12,269 nt of DNA from Chromatiales bacterium. GTDB lineage: Bacteria; Pseudomonadota; Gammaproteobacteria; Thiohalomonadales; Thiohalomonadaceae. The stretch's first letter is position 1. The number at the start of each line of letters is the position of its first letter. A program made the position numbers and the translations under genes. The notes under the pieces were generated by a model. The model searched no databases. It was not told the DNA's origin and saw only the letters and a program-made list of their open reading frames with translations. The DNA is taken from NCBI GenBank assembly GCA_029864785.1, contig JAOTST010000007.1, forward strand, positions 1 through 12,269. The letters are read 5' to 3'. Positions 1 through 6,651 of this stretch are shown one piece after another.

Positions 1-1
1 C

Positions 2-2068
2 ATGGCAGAAAATATTCGCATTATTGTAATAGATGACTCGTCAAACCACGCAGTCATGGTATCTAATCTCCTTCGAAATGCAGGTCACGCAGTACAGGCA
101 GAAAATGCTGAGGATGATGAGGACCTTATCGAACTACTGAAAAAACAGCAGTGGGATTTAGTCGTCGCCAAACCAGAACTCCCCTTTTTAACAGCTCAGC
201 ATGCCCTTGATATTGTTGCCAAACATCAACCCGAACTCCCCTTTGTAATCATTGCTGACAACGAAGAGCAGGAGCAGATCAACGCCCTACTTACAACTGG
301 GGTATGCGATATTTTCTCTCTTGACCAACCAGAATATGGTCTGCACACCATCCTCAGAGCCGTCAATGTAACCATTCTTCGAAGAGAGTTAAATCTCTGT
401 CGAGAACAGCGCGACTCACTCAGTCATCGAGCTCAGATCCTGGTTGATCACTCAAAAGATGCCATTGCCTACATCCACGAAGGGATGCACGTCTACGCTA
501 ACGAGGCCTATCTCGAACTATTTGGCTACACCGATATGAATGCCGTCGAAGGGATGCCGATCATGAATATGGTCAGTAGCGAAGATCGCAGCCAACTTAA
601 GAGTTATCTGCGGAACTATGCAAAAGGCAAGGAGCAGAGTACCTCTTTAGAACTTGATGGACTCAACGCTGACGAGACTATATTCCCAATGGATATGAAG
701 TTTTCTCAAGTCATCTATGACGGAGAGTCGTGCATTCAGGTCATCATCGAAAATCGTGGTAATAATGAGGAGCTGGAGCGACAACTTGAAGATATGAGTC
801 GTCGAGATCTCACTACCGGGGTCTACAATCGCCAGTACTTCCTCGAATATTTTGATGCCAAGAGCTCTGCCAATGGTGCAAAGGGCTCTATTATGCTGAT
901 TACCGCCGATAACTATGATGCCACGCGCGAGAGCCTGGGGATCTCCGCAGGAGATCAGATGGTTACCGAACTTGCCCATGCACTGGGAGTACTCCTGGAG
1001 GGACAGGATCATCTGCTGGCACGCTATGAAAGTGAACAATTTATTATCATCCTTGACGGGGTCACCAAGAAAGCAGCTGAAACGGTTGCTCAAACCATCT
1101 TAGACCATGTCAAAGAGATGATCTTTGAAATCGATGGAAAATCAGCGATCACCACCTGTAGTATTGGTATCGGATTTTATGATGAGACGATGGATGATCA
1201 TATTGAGGTTATCTCAAGGGCAGACAAGGCCAATCGAGAAGCCTCTGAGATCAAAGGAAACGTATTTAAAACGTATGTCCCAGATCGCGAAGAGATGGCT
1301 GTTCAAGAACAAGTCTCCGCACTGGCTCGTGATATTAAAAGTAGTATTGTAAAAAATAAGCTACGACTCTTTTATCAGCCAATTATTAGTCTTGGCGACG
1401 ATCAGCATGAAAACTATGAAATTTTGCTAAGGATGCCACAAGCCGACAATGAGTATGTCAATGCAGCCGAATTTTTTAATGCCGCAGCGAATGCCGGACT
1501 CACCATTGCCATCGACCGTTGGGTTGTTGGTCATGCCATTAAATCGCTAACCACCAATCGACGCAAAGGCAAACAGCTCCGATTTTTTATTAAAATTTCA
1601 GAGGCGACTGTTGCCGATCCAGAGCCATTCCTATCATGGCTATATACCATTGAAAAAGCGGCAAAACTCCAACCGGATGCCCTAGTTTTTGAGATTAGTG
1701 AAAAGGTTGCATCCAATAATCTGATCGGTGCTAAAAAACTTAAAGAGGGTCTCGATAAAATCCATATTAGTATGGCTCTCGACCAATTTGGGCTGGCAGC
1801 AGACGCCATTAATATCATGCGCCACTGCAATCCAGATTATCTTAAATTGGCCTCAGATCTTATCGGACGCCTCGCCAAAGATGAGGAAGCGAAAGAGCGG
1901 GTGCTTGAAATCACCTCACTTGCCGCCGAGGATAATCGGCTGGTCATTGCCAATTCAGTTGAAGATCCCCATACCCTCTCTGTCATCTACACCTCAGGAA
2001 TTGACTATATTCTTGGCTATTTTATTCAACCACCCGGCCCCTCTATGGACTACGACTTCAGTTCATAA
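2..2068 (+). CDS. fimX: FimX-like receiver-PAS-GGDEF-EAL protein (degenerate c-di-GMP effector)
   Basis: The 688-residue protein has the domain order and length of Pseudomonas FimX, a c-di-GMP-binding regulator of type IV pilus assembly and twitching. Domains: pseudo-receiver about 1-130, PAS about 140-253, GGDEF about 265-425, EAL about 440-680. Each catalytic motif is altered. The receiver keeps the acidic pair D11/D12 but has K57 where the phosphoacceptor Asp belongs. The GGDEF signature reads ESEQF (343-347). The EAL signature reads EIL (473-475), with the following R477 kept. The DDFG loop is DQFG (594-597), and the KID aspartate is A617. I infer no cyclase or phosphodiesterase activity; c-di-GMP binding by the EAL domain remains possible. 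No membrane segment is seen, so it is cytoplasmic. The ATG is the second base of the window, so its ribosome binding site is unseen, although the receiver begins at the expected distance from this Met. It could be another GGDEF/EAL hybrid rather than a true FimX orthologue. Confidence 0.85.
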   Translation: MAENIRIIVIDDSSNHAVMVSNLLRNAGHAVQAENAEDDEDLIELLKKQQWDLVVAKPELPFLTAQHALDIVAKHQPELPFVIIADNEEQEQINALLTTGVCDIFSLDQPEYGLHTILRAVNVTILRRELNLCREQRDSLSHRAQILVDHSKDAIAYIHEGMHVYANEAYLELFGYTDMNAVEGMPIMNMVSSEDRSQLKSYLRNYAKGKEQSTSLELDGLNADETIFPMDMKFSQVIYDGESCIQVIIENRGNNEELERQLEDMSRRDLTTGVYNRQYFLEYFDAKSSANGAKGSIMLITADNYDATRESLGISAGDQMVTELAHALGVLLEGQDHLLARYESEQFIIILDGVTKKAAETVAQTILDHVKEMIFEIDGKSAITTCSIGIGFYDETMDDHIEVISRADKANREASEIKGNVFKTYVPDREEMAVQEQVSALARDIKSSIVKNKLRLFYQPIISLGDDQHENYEILLRMPQADNEYVNAAEFFNAAANAGLTIAIDRWVVGHAIKSLTTNRRKGKQLRFFIKISEATVADPEPFLSWLYTIEKAAKLQPDALVFEISEKVASNNLIGAKKLKEGLDKIHISMALDQFGLAADAINIMRHCNPDYLKLASDLIGRLAKDEEAKERVLEITSLAAEDNRLVIANSVEDPHTLSVIYTSGIDYILGYFIQPPGPSMDYDFSS

Positions 2069-2083
2069 TTTTAGCCAAATTTT

Positions 2084-2959
2084 CTAGCCCCTTCGCAACG
2101 CATCAATGCGCTCTTCCAGAGGCGGATGAGAACGAAATAGATTCATGAAACCACCCCCGCCGCTAATTCCAAAGGCTGCCATCTGATCGGGCAGTGAAAT
2201 CTCACCACTAGCAACCTGCAATCGTTGCAATGCACCAATCATCTTCTCTCGGCTCGCCAATTGAGCCCCGCCGGCATCAGCACGATACTCGCGACGGCGC
2301 GAAAACCAAGCGACAATAGTCGACGCAAGAATCGCCAGAATTACTTCCGCAACGAAAGTCGTAATATAGTAACCAATACCGTGACCCCGCTGATTTTTGA
2401 GGATGACTCGATCGACAACGTGGCCGATCACCCGCGAGAAGAAGATCACAAAGGTATTCACTACCCCCTGAATCAACGCCAAAGTAATCATGTCACCATT
2501 GGCGACATGGCTAATCTCATGAGCAAGAACCGCCTCAACCTCTCCCTGATCCATCTGATTTAACAATCCCTCACTAACCGCAACAAGCGCCTTGTTCCGA
2601 TTAGCTCCCGTAGCAAAGGCATTGGGTTCTTGCGCTGGGAAAATAGCGACCTCGGGCATACTAATACCTGCCATATCAGCCTGCCGCTTTACCGTCTCAA
2701 CCAACCAGTGCTCCTGTGCGCTGGCGGGCTGCTCAATCACCACGGCACCGGTCATCCGTTTGGCACTCCATTTGGAGAGCATTAGTGAAATAAGAGAGCC
2801 TCCGAAGCCAAATACCGCAGCAAAAATGAGGAGTGCATTGTAGTTAAGCCCTGCACCCTGCTCATCGAGAATACGATCAACTCCCAACAGTCGTAACGTA
2901 ATACTCAAAACAAGAATAACGGCCAGATTAGTCATTAAAAAGAGGAAAATACGTTTCAT
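2084..2959 (-). CDS. htpX: HtpX membrane zinc metalloprotease (peptidase M48)
   Basis: HtpX is an inner-membrane endoprotease that degrades misfolded membrane proteins, working alongside FtsH. From the chosen Met the protein has 291 residues (E. coli HtpX about 293). The zinc site is H147-E148-x-x-H151 (HEISH), with the third ligand E224 in the EYRAD motif. Hydrophobic segments lie at about 4-25 and 40-61, and two more at about 158-180 and 198-218 after the active-site helix, the usual HtpX topology. The frame stays open upstream to an ATG at 2992, but the Met at 2959 is preferred: it gives the family-typical start ([15 protein letters not shown]) and has a GGGGTG ribosome binding site a few bases before it. 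The gene converges on the FimX-like gene with a 15-bp gap and no obvious terminator. A heat-shock-like promoter lies about 40-65 bp upstream. Confidence 0.95.
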   Translation of the reverse strand: MKRIFLFLMTNLAVILVLSITLRLLGVDRILDEQGAGLNYNALLIFAAVFGFGGSLISLMLSKWSAKRMTGAVVIEQPASAQEHWLVETVKRQADMAGISMPEVAIFPAQEPNAFATGANRNKALVAVSEGLLNQMDQGEVEAVLAHEISHVANGDMITLALIQGVVNTFVIFFSRVIGHVVDRVILKNQRGHGIGYYITTFVAEVILAILASTIVAWFSRRREYRADAGGAQLASREKMIGALQRLQVASGEISLPDQMAAFGISGGGGFMNLFRSHPPLEERIDALRRG

Positions 2960-2996
2960 CGAACACCCCACACCATAAAAAAGTCTATCCAAAATG

Positions 2997-3024
2997 ATTT
3001 ATGGGCTAACCGCCCATTATCAAG
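2997..3024 (-). promoter_or_regulatory. Candidate sigma-32 promoter of htpX with embedded dyad
   Basis: On the minus strand CTTGATA (3024-3018) is followed after 12 bp by CCCATAAAT (3005-2997). This resembles the heat-shock sigma factor consensus CTTGAAA-N11-16-CCCATnT, and htpX is heat-inducible in E. coli. The spacer and the start of the -10 form a perfect 6-bp dyad, ATGGGC-N5-GCCCAT (3001-3017). That could be an operator, or it could be the real reason CCCAT is present. A vegetative -10 at the right distance from TTGATA is not apparent. The predicted leader is about 30 nt. Confidence 0.5.
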
Positions 3025-3105
3025 AGAAAATTTCTCCTGCTGAGACCCTATCAAAACCCAATGGTTCATAATCGGCTAATTTTTAGCCCGCACTTTGATT
3101 TTTCA

Positions 3106-3121
3106 TGTGAAATAGCACACA
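3106..3121 (+). promoter_or_regulatory. CRP (cAMP receptor protein)-like operator
   Basis: TGTGA-AATAGC-ACACA matches the CRP/Vfr core TGTGA-N6-TCACA at 9 of 10 positions and is followed by TTT as in the extended consensus. Its centre (3113.5) is about 41.5 bp before the start point predicted from the -10 at 3144-3149, which is the class II activator geometry. The downstream gene is an adenylate cyclase, so cAMP feedback on its own synthesis is the obvious inference. No CRP gene is present in the window. Confidence 0.55.
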
Positions 3122-3149
3122 TTTGCACATACTGCTCTCATGCTATGAT
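3122..3149 (+). promoter_or_regulatory. Candidate extended -10 promoter of the adenylate cyclase gene
   Basis: TGCTATGAT (3141-3149) is an extended -10 (TGn plus TATGAT, 5 of 6 to TATAAT). The -35 is poor (TTTGCA at 3122-3127, 16-bp spacer) and adjoins the CRP-like site, as expected for an activator-dependent promoter. The predicted start near 3155 gives a leader of about 50 nt. A perfect dyad ATGATT-A-AATCAT (3145-3157) covers the -10 and start point. Confidence 0.45.
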
Positions 3150-3205
3150 TAAATCATCGTAATATCCGTGCATCTAAAAATAAAACAGCTGGGGAATCGC
3201 TTATC

Positions 3206-4711
3206 TTGAAATATATGCGTGATAAATATGTCTCAATAGATGAAGCTGTCAAAGAGCTCATTCGTCGTTTTAATTCACACAGCATTCCTATCGCATTTAA
3301 GCTCGCCATCGTCATCACTCTGCTCATCAGTAGCGGTATGATCCTGCTTGGAATCGCCATTGTGAGCGACCAAAGCAAATTGATGCAACACGAAATGGAG
3401 CAGATGGGAGAGACGATCACCTCACAACTAGCGGACTCGGCTGGAGAACTCCTACTGGCCAACGACACGCTTCGGCTTGAGTTAATTATTAACAACATCA
3501 TCCAATATAAAAATATTAAAGGTGTCGCAATCTACTCCGATCAACTAACAAAAGTAGTCGCCAGCGGATTAATACCCAAATTCCCATCCATCGCCCAAAG
3601 GGTCAACAAATCACCCTACAAATGGACATACTCTGCTAAGCAACAGGAGAGGACTGCACTTCTCTCTTTTGTTAGACCACTTGTCTTCCGTAATCTCACT
3701 GTAGGTTATGCCGAACTCACCTTCGATCATTCACTTATGGAACGTGCACGCAACTCGGCCATCTACTCCACGACAATCACAACCATATTTATGATATTGG
3801 TCGGCATTGTGGTCTCTATTATTATAGGAGTACGACTTACTTTACCTATTCATCGGATTATCAATGTCAGTCAGGCAATCACTGATGGAAAATATAGTCA
3901 TCGTTTTGATGATCGCCGTAACGATGAGATCGGTTCATTAATGAGTGCCCTCGACACCATGTCGGCAGGTCTTTTACGCAAAGAACAGGTAGAAAATACA
4001 TTCTCCCGTTATGTCTCCCCCAAGGTGGCCAATGAGATCCTCCAGGATTTAGAACAGGTTGAACTGGGAGGGAAGCATGTCCACGCAACGGTGCTTTTTG
4101 CCGATATTGTCGGTTTTACCAGCATGTCGGAGCAGATGAATCCCGAAGAGGTCAATACTCTTCTTAATGAATATTTCACTTATGTTGATTCTGCTACACA
4201 CGCCTATCATGGGCACATCGACAAATATATGGGAGATTGTGCAATGGTTGTCTTTGGAATCCCCGAAGAGGATAAAGATCAGACCTTTCATGCCATTTCA
4301 TGTGCCTTACTCATTCAGAAGCTCACCCAACAACTTAACGATGAACGGCACACCAAAGGGCTCCCTGCTGTAGAGTTTAGAATCGGCATCAACAGCGGTA
4401 TGATGCTCGCAGGAAACATGGGTTCTAAAACACGAATGGAATATACGGTAGTGGGTGATGCCGTCAATCTTGCATCGCGGCTCTCCTCCGCTGCATCTGG
4501 AAGAGAGATTATCATTAGCGATGAGATGCAAAAATTATTTGCAGAGACCGATGATTTTGTGATGAAAAAACACGACACCATCAAAGTGCGAGGAAAAAAA
4601 GAACCTGTCAGCACCTATCTCGTGCAATCACTTCAAAAGGAGCACCAACATCAACAAGACAAAATTTTTAAACAGATTTTGCAGGATCAAGACGTAAACG
4701 AATCGTCATGA
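3206..4711 (+). CDS. Membrane-bound class III adenylate cyclase (sensor-HAMP-cyclase)
   Basis: This 501-residue protein should convert ATP to cAMP in response to a periplasmic signal. Order: cytoplasmic N-terminus, membrane helix about 33-53, periplasmic sensor about 54-187, membrane helix about 188-210, HAMP about 211-262, short linker, class III catalytic domain about 290-475. Catalytic residues are all present: metal-binding D300 (FADIVGFT) and D344 (DKYMGD), purine-selecting K340 and D418 (VVGDAVNLASR), and transition-state N421 and R425. The Lys/Asp pair indicates adenylate rather than guanylate cyclase. The periplasmic part has no domain I recognise. The start is TTG at 3206, chosen because GGGGAA (3191-3196) lies 9 bp upstream; an ATG three codons later would be 18 bp from it. 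The stop overlaps the next gene by 4 bp (ATGA), so translation is probably coupled to the lipoprotein. A CRP-like site lies upstream. Confidence 0.93.
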   Translation: MKYMRDKYVSIDEAVKELIRRFNSHSIPIAFKLAIVITLLISSGMILLGIAIVSDQSKLMQHEMEQMGETITSQLADSAGELLLANDTLRLELIINNIIQYKNIKGVAIYSDQLTKVVASGLIPKFPSIAQRVNKSPYKWTYSAKQQERTALLSFVRPLVFRNLTVGYAELTFDHSLMERARNSAIYSTTITTIFMILVGIVVSIIIGVRLTLPIHRIINVSQAITDGKYSHRFDDRRNDEIGSLMSALDTMSAGLLRKEQVENTFSRYVSPKVANEILQDLEQVELGGKHVHATVLFADIVGFTSMSEQMNPEEVNTLLNEYFTYVDSATHAYHGHIDKYMGDCAMVVFGIPEEDKDQTFHAISCALLIQKLTQQLNDERHTKGLPAVEFRIGINSGMMLAGNMGSKTRMEYTVVGDAVNLASRLSSAASGREIIISDEMQKLFAETDDFVMKKHDTIKVRGKKEPVSTYLVQSLQKEHQHQQDKIFKQILQDQDVNESS

Positions 4712-5757
4712 TAGTGAAAAAATTTATCATTGTGCTATCCATTGTGGTTATGAGCGGATGCAGCACATTTAAACTCAACCACAGCAATGATCTGACCTAT
4801 GTCGATGCACTTATCAAAGATCACGAGTATGAAATAGCGCTACGTTTTATTGATCAACTGGATAAAACTTCACCCAACTACCCACAAATTCAGAAAAAAC
4901 ATCCCATTATCATCGATAAAATTAAGCGCTATGAGCAGCGTATTCTCATACAATCAAATAAATTAATTGAACTTGAAAAATGGTCTGATTCCATTGAACT
5001 ACTAGAAAATGCTGTTAGCCATATCCCTAGTAGTAAAAAATTAACAGCTAAATTGAATCGTCAAAAATCAGTTCGGGACACCACACTCCATAAGCTACAG
5101 TATCAAATCACTCTCCATGAAGCGCTCTCAATAAAAAGAGAGCAAGAGCTCTACAAGCGTCTATATCGACTCGATTCCAGCGCAACGACAACCTCAGATA
5201 TTGTCCAAAATAGAGCTAAAACCATCTCTGATGACCTATTGAAATGGGCGAAAATTCACGTCAAAGATAAAGAGACCGTTAAAGCCCGCAACTCACTCAA
5301 ACTTGCGGGAGAGCTTATTCCAGAGATAAGAAAAGGCTCTCTATTCAGAAAACTCCTTCGAAAGATCGAGGTGATTGAGAAAGAGATATCCAAGGCTATT
5401 AAGAAAAATAAAAACATTGCTCTAAATAAATTCATAAAGGAATTTAATCTTCTGTTTGAGAAGAAAAAATTTATTCAATCTCAAAGAGTCCTCAATAAAA
5501 TTGAAAATAGATTTAAGAAAAACATAGCGATTATCGCTCTTCGAAAAAAGTTCAACCATATTGTCTCGCTTAAAATAGCGGAGCATATGGAGAGAGGGAA
5601 CGCATTCTACAGCCGAGAAGAGGTTGAGTATGCCATTAACGAATGGGGGAATGTACTGCTCTTAGAACCAAAAAATATTGAGGCTCTTGAAAATATATCA
5701 CGCGCGGTAAAAGTATTGAAAAAATTACAATCCGTTCGTAAAAACCAAGCACAATAA
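4708..5757 (+). CDS. TPR-like lipoprotein coupled to the adenylate cyclase gene
   Basis: The 349-residue protein begins with a short basic and hydrophobic signal ending in a lipobox (VVMSGC, Cys18) followed by Ser19, which by the +2 rule suggests outer-membrane sorting. The rest looks all-helical with TPR-like units, clearest at about 88-112 and 294-340; the latter has the small-residue/aromatic pattern and LLLEPKNIEAL of a TPR helix turn. It is very rich in Lys and Ile, and its gene is visibly more A+T-rich than the topoisomerase genes. I do not recognise a named family. Its start codon overlaps the cyclase stop (ATGA), so the two are surely co-transcribed. A periplasmic partner that modulates the cyclase sensor domain is an inference from context only; an envelope scaffold is equally possible. 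No Rho-independent terminator is seen after it. Confidence 0.85.
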   Translation: MIVKKFIIVLSIVVMSGCSTFKLNHSNDLTYVDALIKDHEYEIALRFIDQLDKTSPNYPQIQKKHPIIIDKIKRYEQRILIQSNKLIELEKWSDSIELLENAVSHIPSSKKLTAKLNRQKSVRDTTLHKLQYQITLHEALSIKREQELYKRLYRLDSSATTTSDIVQNRAKTISDDLLKWAKIHVKDKETVKARNSLKLAGELIPEIRKGSLFRKLLRKIEVIEKEISKAIKKNKNIALNKFIKEFNLLFEKKKFIQSQRVLNKIENRFKKNIAIIALRKKFNHIVSLKIAEHMERGNAFYSREEVEYAINEWGNVLLLEPKNIEALENISRAVKVLKKLQSVRKNQAQ

Positions 5758-5776
5758 TCTATAAACCGAGTGTAAT

Positions 5777-5811
5777 TTATTAGATCACATGATCTGTAGC
5801 ACTTCTAATAA
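5777..5811. repeat. Nested, mutually exclusive dyads downstream of the lipoprotein gene
   Basis: TTATTAGA (5777-5784) is the exact complement of TCTAATAA (5804-5811). Inside it AGATCA (5782-5787) is the exact complement of TGATCT (5790-5795). The two pairings share AGA and cannot both form. There is no T-run, so it is not a classical terminator; it could be an operator for the csp promoter or a 3'-end stabilising structure. The rest of the 251-bp gap (5758-6008) holds the csp promoter and leader. Confidence 0.4.
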
Positions 5812-5844
5812 CAAGGTGTTTTCTCTTTATCCCTATGAAATATA

Positions 5845-5884
5845 TATAATATTTCTGGTAAAACTGTGAATATTCTCCTATAGT
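5845..5884 (+). promoter_or_regulatory. Candidate promoter region of the cold-shock gene
   Basis: Two -10 candidates are visible: TATAAT (5845-5850) within a TATATATAATATTT tract, and TATAGT (5879-5884). Neither has a good -35. The first gives a leader of about 150 nt, close to the 159-nt leader of E. coli cspA. The second starts the transcript near 5890, where ATAGCTACAGA (5889-5899) matches 7 of 11 positions of the E. coli cold box (TGACGTACAGA, at the transcript start there). The A+T tract would then resemble an UP element. Confidence 0.35.
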
Positions 5885-5934
5885 ACGCATAGCTACAGAT
5901 TTTGTTATTGAAAGTTATGGTCGTTCCCTTCGTG

Positions 5935-6001
5935 TTACCTCTGAATATCCCGTTTCATTACCTGTATGCAACACACCCTATTTTTAATTTTTATCAGGTA
6001 A
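5935..6001 (+). promoter_or_regulatory. csp leader with two anti-Shine-Dalgarno segments
   Basis: The ribosome binding segment CAGGTAA (5995-6001), 7 bp before the ATG of the cold-shock gene, is exactly complementary to TTACCTG (5958-5964). AGGTAA within it is also exactly complementary to TTACCT at 5935-5940. The two upstream copies compete for the same target, so alternative leader folds could hide or expose the start, as in the temperature-responsive cspA leader of E. coli. The folding itself is inference. Confidence 0.4.
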
Positions 6002-6008
6002 AAGTAAC

Positions 6009-6212
6009 ATGGCAACAGGTTCTATTAAGTGGTTTAACGAAACCAAAGGTTTTGGTTTTATTTCTCAAGATGACGGCGGCGCAGATGTATTTGTACATTT
6101 CAGTGCAATCCAGGGCACAGGGTTCAAAACTCTAGCTGAAGGTCAAAAGGTTACTTTTGATGTAGAAAATGGCCCCAAAGGCCCGCAGGCATCTAACGTC
6201 GTTACTGCCTAA
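6009..6212 (+). CDS. CspA-family cold-shock RNA chaperone
   Basis: The 67-residue protein is a single cold-shock domain of standard length. It binds single-stranded RNA/DNA and melts RNA secondary structure in the cytoplasm. It shows the family opening [18 protein letters not shown]1 at 13-18 (KGFGFI), RNP2 at 27-31 (VFVHF), and the ending QASNV. A ribosome binding site AGGTA (5996-6000) lies 8 bp before the ATG. The long leader with possible alternative pairing suggests post-transcriptional control, and a strong terminator closes the gene, so it is probably monocistronic. Whether it is cold-induced or constitutive (CspC/E-like) cannot be told from the protein, so no specific symbol is given. 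Confidence 0.97.
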   Translation: MATGSIKWFNETKGFGFISQDDGGADVFVHFSAIQGTGFKTLAEGQKVTFDVENGPKGPQASNVVTA

Positions 6213-6240
6213 GCGTCTTCTCATCGGATAACCCGATATA

Positions 6241-6272
6241 AAAGAACCCCGCTTCGGCGGGGTTCTTTTTTT
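6241..6272 (+). terminator. Rho-independent terminator after the cold-shock gene
   Basis: The stem AAGAACCCCGC / GCGGGGTTCTT (6242-6252 and 6257-6267) is perfect over 11 bp, has a UUCG tetraloop, and runs into a T tract ending at 6272. It lies 29 bp after the csp stop codon. It should separate csp from the RRM gene, apart from read-through. Confidence 0.95.
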
Positions 6273-6323
6273 CCACTCATTTTATTCATTAGAGCCGCGA
6301 TCACTCCACAAAGGGGAATATCA

Positions 6324-6593
6324 TTGAAAAAACTATTTATCGGCAGTCTATCCGCCAACACTAAAGAGCAGGAACTTCGAGATCTGTTTTCTGAATTTGG
6401 CACCGTACGCTCGTGTAACCTGATAATGGATGTATTTTCTGGACAGTGTAAAGGATTCGGCTTTATCGAGATGGAAGGTCACGAGGCTCGTGCAGCAATT
6501 GCAGGTCTCAATGGCAAAGAGTTTAATGGCAAGTCAATCAAAGTTAACTTTGAGACCCCCAAGCCAGGCGGACGTGGTGGTCGCCGCCGCTAA
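6324..6593 (+). CDS. Small RRM-domain RNA-binding protein
   Basis: The 89-residue protein is one RNA recognition motif of the type found in bacteria (related to cyanobacterial Rbp proteins and plant glycine-rich RNA-binding proteins). RNP2 is at 4-9 (LFIGSL), RNP1 at 43-50 (KGFGFIEM), and it has a short basic Gly/Arg tail (GGRGGRRR). It probably binds single-stranded RNA in the cytoplasm; targets are unknown. The start is TTG at 6324, supported by AAGGGGA (6311-6317) 6 bp upstream and by the motif spacing; no ATG occurs nearby. It follows the csp terminator by about 50 bp, and no clear promoter is seen in between. Cold-related expression is a guess from its neighbour and family. Confidence 0.93.
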   Translation: MKKLFIGSLSANTKEQELRDLFSEFGTVRSCNLIMDVFSGQCKGFGFIEMEGHEARAAIAGLNGKEFNGKSIKVNFETPKPGGRGGRRR

Positions 6594-6620
6594 CTATTTA
6601 GCGTTTAAATATCAGCTCAA

Positions 6621-6651
6621 CATCGCGGCACATCACTACTCTGCCGCGATG
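6621..6651. other. Perfect 10-bp GC-rich hairpin at the RRM/parC convergent junction
   Basis: CATCGCGGCA (6621-6630) and TGCCGCGATG (6642-6651) are exact complements around an 11-nt loop that contains the parC stop codon (6636-6638). One arm is the last codons of parC. There is no T-run on either strand, so this is at most a Rho-type pause or mRNA-end structure shared by the two converging transcripts. Confidence 0.4.

Noticed and set aside
2060..2100. Terminator between the FimX-like gene and htpX
   Set aside because: Only a weak AATTT/AAATT pairing is seen, with no GC stem.
5771..5789. Possible CRP site (TGTAA ... TCACA) upstream of csp
   Set aside because: The half-sites are 9 bp apart instead of 6 and the left one has a mismatch.
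5902..6135. 77-codon plus-strand frame overlapping the start of the cold-shock gene
   Set aside because: It runs through the csp leader and into csp in another frame; its translation has no known features, whereas the csp frame is a complete cold-shock domain.
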